DNA from: Myceligenerans crystallogenes | Lineage (GTDB): Bacteria > Actinomycetota > Actinomycetes > Actinomycetales > Cellulomonadaceae | DNA: 64,000 nucleotides | Direction of reading: 5' to 3' | NCBI RefSeq assembly: GCF_039529775.1 | Contig: NZ_BAAANL010000002.1 | Coordinates: 248,001 to 312,000, forward strand | In this document: positions 60,150 through 64,000 of the stretch, in pieces | Position numbering within the stretch: the stretch's first letter is position 1 | Layout of the letters: every line of letters begins with the position of its first letter | Notes under the pieces: model-generated | Database searches by the model: none | The model's input: the letters and a program-made list of their open reading frames with translations, nothing else | What the model was told of the DNA's origin: nothing | Translations under genes and position numbers: made by a program

Positions 60150-60161
60150 CACTTTGAAGTG
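60150..60161. promoter_or_regulatory. CACTT-TG-AAGTG dyad, candidate HxlR operator
   Basis: A 5-bp inverted repeat in the 332-base divergent gap between the oxidoreductase and hxlR-type genes. HxlR regulators bind short dyads of this kind. Candidate only. Confidence 0.4.
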
Positions 60162-60194
60162 GGAGACGCACCCCGGGGTGCGCCACGGCGGGTG

Positions 60195-60285
60195 CGCACC
60201 GGCCGTCCGCACCGGCCGTCCACCCGCGGCATATACCCGCGGCGCGGACCCGCGGCGTAGACCCACAACATGCACCTGCGGCATG
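60195..60285. repeat. 13-bp tandem repeat, seven units, upstream of hxlR-type gene
   Basis: Two identical units CGCACCGGCCGTC (60195, 60208) are followed by five related 13-base units sharing ACC-[CT]-GCGGC: starts at 60221, 60234, 60247, 60260 and 60273. The unit length of 13 is not a codon multiple and the array is noncoding, between divergent promoters. Confidence 0.8.
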
Positions 60286-60392
60286 CTCCCGAAGCGCCGG
60301 AACGCGACAGGAGATGACGAGAGACGGAGTGCCGGGACCCTCGCCACCGCAACCGCGAGGCCAGCAGAACCAGGAAACCAGGAGACCCACCG

Positions 60393-61046
60393 ATGACTTC
60401 GCAGATCATGACGACGCCGGCCACCGCACCGGCCACGACACCGGCTACGCCACCTGCTGCCCCGACGGCAGCCGCGAGCGCCGCGACCGTTCCGGCCGCA
60501 CGCGGGGCACTGACCACGCCGCACGCACCGGACTCACCCGACGCAGTGGACACAGCGGACGCGCCGTCGCGGACGGCCGCTCCCGCACCCACGGCCGCTC
60601 CCGCACCGGACGGCCCTCGTTCGCCGTCGGCCGCCGCTTCGGCGCCGGCCGCCGCATCCCTGCCGGCGGCCCCGCCCGCGCGGCAGCGGTGCGACGTCTT
60701 CACCGCGAACTGCCCGAGCCGACGCCTGCTGGACACGATCGGGAACAAGTGGGTGAGCCTGACGATCGTGGCGATCGCGGAGGCGGGCTCCCTGCGGTAC
60801 TCGGAGCTGGCGGCGCGGATCGACGGGGTGAGCCAGAAGATGCTCACCCAGTCGCTGCGGAACATGGAGCGTGACGGCCTGGTGACGCGCACGGTCACCC
60901 CGTCGGTCCCGCTCCGGACCGACTACGCCCTGACGCCGCTCGGCCTCTCGCTCCTGCCGGTGCTGCGGGGTCTGAAGGACTGGGCGGAGGAGCACATGTC
61001 CGACGTCGACGCGGCCCGCGAGTCCTACGCCACGGCGCAGGGCTGA
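60393..61046 (+). CDS. HxlR family transcriptional regulator with Ala/Pro-rich N-terminal extension
   Basis: A 217-residue protein. Residues about 98-200 are an HxlR winged helix: CDVFTANCPSRRLLDTIGNKW, GSLRYSELAARIDGVSQKMLT and VPLRTDYALTPLGLSL. Two conserved-position Cys (CDVF, NCPS) could be redox sensors as in other HxlR proteins. The first 97 residues are nearly all Ala, Pro, Thr and Ser and have no homologous domain. The frame is open throughout, but an internal start near RQRCDVF would give the usual length. Likely regulates the divergent oxidoreductase. Confidence 0.8.
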   Translation: MTSQIMTTPATAPATTPATPPAAPTAAASAATVPAARGALTTPHAPDSPDAVDTADAPSRTAAPAPTAAPAPDGPRSPSAAASAPAAASLPAAPPARQRCDVFTANCPSRRLLDTIGNKWVSLTIVAIAEAGSLRYSELAARIDGVSQKMLTQSLRNMERDGLVTRTVTPSVPLRTDYALTPLGLSLLPVLRGLKDWAEEHMSDVDAARESYATAQG

Positions 61047-61059
61047 GGCGCCCGGCCGG

Positions 61060-61803
61060 TCATCGGCGGCCCGCGGACGCCGCCGCGAGGATCCCCTCCG
61101 CCCGGCCGCGGGTCAGGTACGCCATCACGGCGTCCTTCGGCCCGTTCGGGGACTCGAAGTGCACCTGCTCGCCCGCCTCGAAGCCCATCGCGACCATCCG
61201 GGCCAGCGCCGCCGCGTTCCGGGCGTCGGGCTCGCCGATCACCCGGCGGGTGCCCGGCCCGGCGAACAGGAAGGCGAGGCAGGCCGGGCCCAGGACGGCC
61301 CAGCTCTCGTCCGAGCCGCCCGCGCCGGGCAGGGCCGGGGCGCGGAAGAAGTGCAGGCCCAGGTCCCCCTCGGCGACGGGGTAGGCGCCGGCGACGGGGT
61401 CGTCCTCCGGGTGGTAGGCCTGCACGAGGGCGACCGGGTCGCCGTCCCAGCGCACCAGGTAGGCGTTGTGGGTGGGCAGGGAGTCGACGAACTCGTACGT
61501 CTCGCGCAGCTCGTCGCGCGTGAGCTCGCCCAGGCCCCAGAACCGCGCGCGGGGCTCGGTGACCCAGGCGTGCAGCACGTCCAGGTCGGCGACCGGGTCC
61601 AGGACGTGCGCGGCGATCACCCCGCGCGGCGTCGTCGTCCGCCAGACCTCGGCGCCGGGGGCGCCGTGCAACAGGCGGACGGCGGGCCGGTCCGGCACGG
61701 ACGGGTCGGCCGAAACCTCCGATCCGGGCACGGCCCACGGCACCGCGGGGCCGGGGTCTCCCGCGGGCGGTGGTGTGAGGTCAGGGGTCTGGGGGGTGCT
61801 CAT
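61060..61803 (-). CDS. AlcB/IucB-type GNAT acetyltransferase
   Basis: A 247-residue protein whose core matches the siderophore acetyltransferase group (AlcB domain): LHAWVTEPRARFWGLGELTR, HNAYLVRWDGDPVALVQAYHPEDDPV (in parts) and GDLGLHFFRAP, with a late GNAT motif RRVIGEPDARNAAALARMVAMGFE. In siderophore pathways (IucB, MbtK) such enzymes acylate an N-hydroxylated lysine. No siderophore synthetase is next to it. The N-terminal 60 residues are Pro-rich. ATG at 61803. Function outside a siderophore operon is uncertain. Confidence 0.78.
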   Translation of the reverse strand: MSTPQTPDLTPPPAGDPGPAVPWAVPGSEVSADPSVPDRPAVRLLHGAPGAEVWRTTTPRGVIAAHVLDPVADLDVLHAWVTEPRARFWGLGELTRDELRETYEFVDSLPTHNAYLVRWDGDPVALVQAYHPEDDPVAGAYPVAEGDLGLHFFRAPALPGAGGSDESWAVLGPACLAFLFAGPGTRRVIGEPDARNAAALARMVAMGFEAGEQVHFESPNGPKDAVMAYLTRGRAEGILAAASAGRR

Positions 61804-61854
61804 GGTGGTCTCTCGTTCGGTCGTCGGGGTGGGGGGTCCGGGGGCGGGCGCGCG

Positions 61855-64000
61855 CTACGACGCCGCCGGTTGCAGGGCCGGGGCGAGGTACGACGGCGCC
61901 GGGGTGGGCGCAGGTGCCGGGGCCGCGGCGCGGGGCGCGTCAGGCACGACGAGGGGGACGACGTCGGGCACGACGAGGGGGACGACGACGGGGGTCAGCC
62001 GGGACCAGTCCGTCTCCACCGGCAGCGTCCCGCCGTCGGCCCACGTCTCGTGCTGGTCGGCGACGTGCGGGTCGCCGGGGTTGCCGCTCGCGCCGAACGG
62101 GACCACCCAGCGGCTCGCGCGGCGGTCGGACAGGTCCCAGATCCAGCGGGCCACCGCACCGCGCGCCGCCGCGGGCGAGACGCCGGGCGTGCCGCCGGTG
62201 CACTGCACCGTGTCGTTGTCACCGCCCAGCACGGGAGCCGAGCCTGCGGCGGGCACCCGCAGGTGCGGACCGCCCGGCAGCGGCACGGGCGCCAGGACGT
62301 GCAGGTCGCCCCATGTCACTGCGCCAGCCACGACATCGGTCACGACATCGACCGCGACCTCGCCCAGGGCGGGGACCGCGCCCGGCCCCCCGTCGAGGCC
62401 CGCGTCCAGGCCCGCCTCCGCGACCGCGCCCGGCCCCAGCGCCCGCAGGACGCGCACCAGCCCGTGCCCGATCGCCGCCTCCGGGACGAACCACGGCGCG
62501 AAGATCTCCCCGTACCGGCACGGGTCCGTCCGCAGCCCGGCCAGCCGTGGGTCCGCGGCGGCCCGCCGCACGAGGGCGTCCCGCCACCTGACGAACCGGG
62601 CCGCGGCGGCGCTGCCCGCGTCCAGCGGGGCGCCGGCGCCGGCCCACTCCTCCAGTCCCCGGGGGACGCCCGTGAGCTCCAGGAGGGCGAGCGCGCCGGC
62701 GCTCGCGACATCCGCGTGGATCCGGCGCTGCGTCCCGGGCGACTCGCCGCCCGCCGGTGCCTCGGCCAGGAGCCGGCGGATCCGGTCTGCGCGGTGGGGC
62801 GCGTAGGACCAGCCGAGCGCGTGGTTCTCCCGGCGACGCCGGTCGCGCGCCCCGGCACCCGGCCGTGACGCGGTCACGGGACGCTCGTTCGCGTCCACCG
62901 CGACGCCGGTCGTCACGAGTTCCGGCTCGGGCAGCAGGGTCCAGGCCCGGGGCCGTGCCGCCTCGGTCCAGGCGCGTACGGGCAGCACGCGTTCCCCGGG
63001 CGCACGCCGGGCGACCCGGCCCGCCGTCAGGGAGTAGATCTCCCCGCCGGAGTCCGCCGTCAGGACGCGGTTCACCGGGTCCACCCAGCCGTCCGCGAAG
63101 GCGTCCGCCACGTCCCGCGCCGTGCGCGAGCGCAGCAGGCGCCGCCAGGTCGCGACACCGGCGTCGGCCAGGACGCGCACGGGCCAGCGGACGGTGAAGC
63201 GGGGCACGGAATCAGAGCCTGCATCAGAGCCTGCATCGGAATCGGAATCGGAGTCTGAGTCCGAGTCTGAGTCTGAGTCCGAGTCGTCCGGTGATCCGTC
63301 CCTCCGGTCCGCGACCCAGACGCCGCGCGGCGTCTCGATCCACCGCACCCGCTCGTGACGTACCGCCCCGCCGGCCTCGCGGACCTCGATCGTCTCGGTC
63401 CCGGAGTCCGCCGCTTCCCAGCCGTCGGGGCCCTGGGCCTCGTGGCCGCCGGCCGCCGTCGTCCGGAAGCGTTCCTCGAAGACCTCGACCTGGTGCGCCA
63501 TCGCGTTGGTGATGCCCCAGGCCACGCCGGTCTCCGGCGCCGCGGCTGCGGGCGGGCCCGCAGCGGGCGAGGTCACCGCGAACCCGAAGTGCTGCACGCC
63601 GGGCACGCCCGGGAAGGCGAGGCCCAGCACGTCGTAGGCGTCCTCGCCCGGCCCCTGACCGGTGCAGGCCAGCCGGATCTGCTGGTAGGGGCCGGGGAGC
63701 TCCAGGATCCGGTGCGGGTCCCCGGCGAGCAGCGGCGCGCCCGACGCCGTGCCGCCGGGGGCGACCGCCCACGCGTTGGAGCCGGAGTCGCTGCCCGCGC
63801 CCGCGCCGCCGTCGGCCGCGAACCACTCGCACAGCGTCTCGGGCGGCACGCCCGGGAACGCCGGGCCGAGCGAGCGGGCCACGTGGTCCCGCCACAGCAC
63901 GGCCGGGAACCCGTTGAACAGCACGTGGTCCACGAGGAACACGCCGATCGGGGTCCACGGGCGCCACGACGACGCCGGGCCGTCGCCCGCCGCGGGGCCG
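61855..64000 (-). CDS. penicillin acylase family protein (5' end outside window)
   Basis: At least 714 residues; the frame is open to the right edge, so the N-terminus is missing. The C-terminal segment is the family one: DNDTVQCTGGTPG, RWIWDLSDRRASRWVVPFGASGNPGDPHVADQHETW (in parts). The visible start region reads TPIGVFLVDHVLFNGFPAVL. Penicillin acylases are Ntn hydrolases that cleave amides and acyl-homoserine lactones after self-processing; the catalytic Ser and processing site cannot be confirmed here. A Ser-Asp repeat (about residues 215-240 of the visible part) interrupts the domain. The gene upstream on the strand is not seen. Confidence 0.7.
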   Translation of the reverse strand, partial: GPAAGDGPASSWRPWTPIGVFLVDHVLFNGFPAVLWRDHVARSLGPAFPGVPPETLCEWFAADGGAGAGSDSGSNAWAVAPGGTASGAPLLAGDPHRILELPGPYQQIRLACTGQGPGEDAYDVLGLAFPGVPGVQHFGFAVTSPAAGPPAAAAPETGVAWGITNAMAHQVEVFEERFRTTAAGGHEAQGPDGWEAADSGTETIEVREAGGAVRHERVRWIETPRGVWVADRRDGSPDDSDSDSDSDSDSDSDSDAGSDAGSDSVPRFTVRWPVRVLADAGVATWRRLLRSRTARDVADAFADGWVDPVNRVLTADSGGEIYSLTAGRVARRAPGERVLPVRAWTEAARPRAWTLLPEPELVTTGVAVDANERPVTASRPGAGARDRRRRENHALGWSYAPHRADRIRRLLAEAPAGGESPGTQRRIHADVASAGALALLELTGVPRGLEEWAGAGAPLDAGSAAAARFVRWRDALVRRAAADPRLAGLRTDPCRYGEIFAPWFVPEAAIGHGLVRVLRALGPGAVAEAGLDAGLDGGPGAVPALGEVAVDVVTDVVAGAVTWGDLHVLAPVPLPGGPHLRVPAAGSAPVLGGDNDTVQCTGGTPGVSPAAARGAVARWIWDLSDRRASRWVVPFGASGNPGDPHVADQHETWADGGTLPVETDWSRLTPVVVPLVVPDVVPLVVPDAPRAAAPAPAPTPAPSYLAPALQPAAS
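63210..63287. repeat. microsatellite-like Ser-Asp coding repeat
   Basis: On the minus strand an alternating GAC/TCN and GAT/TCC run encodes about ten Asp-Ser pairs, then AGSDAG. The DNA is a run of near 6-base units (GAGTCT/GAGTCC on the plus strand). It sits in frame in the penicillin-acylase-like gene. Confidence 0.85.

Noticed and set aside
60195..60285. CRISPR array
   Set aside because: Units are 13 bases, directly tandem, with no spacers and no cas genes.
1..64000. tRNA or rRNA genes
   Set aside because: No cloverleaf-like or rRNA-like stretch was recognised on either strand by reading; a tRNAscan/Infernal run would be decisive.

Overview
The window is high-GC DNA (many NNG/NNC codons, frequent GTG starts, ATGA/GTGA stop-start overlaps) from an actinobacterium. 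The evidence is rbpA, pafB-pafC, the pafBC-tatA-tatC-helY gene order known from mycobacteria, a DUF222/HNH protein, HxlR and WYL regulators, and a GGAAC-N18-GTT (SigR/SigH type) promoter. The gene set and protein style fit Micrococcales (Cellulomonas/Promicromonospora-like), but the genus is an inference.

Layout. 1-9.2 kb: the end of a TPM-domain protein, a PspA homologue, a membrane Ser/Thr kinase, a decayed VapBC toxin-antitoxin remnant fused onto the 3' end of RNase Z, a KfrA-type coiled-coil DNA-binding protein, a lipoprotein, and an LLM monooxygenase/FMN reductase pair. 9.2-22.3 kb: a conserved housekeeping block (rbpA, lnt, an amidohydrolase, helY, tatC, tatA, a DUF4349 lipoprotein, pafC, pafB, divergent DUF3866). 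22.4-25.6 kb: ectABCD for ectoine/5-hydroxyectoine, read leftward. 25.7-40.6 kb: one leftward biosynthetic operon of 13 genes. 41-64 kb: mixed chromosomal genes (regulators, GNATs, YigZ, a secreted protease, UGPase, Sua5, threonine dehydratase with a LysR regulator, a two-subunit ABC exporter, aldo/keto reductase with a MerR regulator, an HNH protein, a quinone-oxidoreductase-like protein with an HxlR regulator, an AlcB-type GNAT, and a penicillin-acylase-family gene running off the right edge).

The most interesting part is the operon at 25.7-40.6 kb. It holds two lysine/ornithine-type N-hydroxylating monooxygenases, a small metal cupin, a free-standing methionyl-tRNA-synthetase-like protein and a DadA-like FAD oxidoreductase. 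These are the parts of the known N-N bond (hydrazine) forming machinery of the s56-p1 and pyrazomycin/formycin pathways, where cupin and MetRS-like domains are fused in one protein; here they are separate. Added to this are a second EctB (a source of 2,4-diaminobutyrate), a CysE-like acyltransferase, a GNAT, an APC-like permease, an MFS exporter, a DinB-fold enzyme, an ATP-grasp ligase, and a 908-residue protein joining a signal-less family-5 peptide-binding domain to an ATP-grasp ligase. The inferred role is synthesis and export of a small hydrazine-containing peptide or amino-acid product. The product itself cannot be read from the sequence.

No tRNA, rRNA, CRISPR array, insertion sequence or replication origin was recognised. 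Several short tandem repeats (units of 6, 13, 14 and 18 bp) lie in or beside genes.
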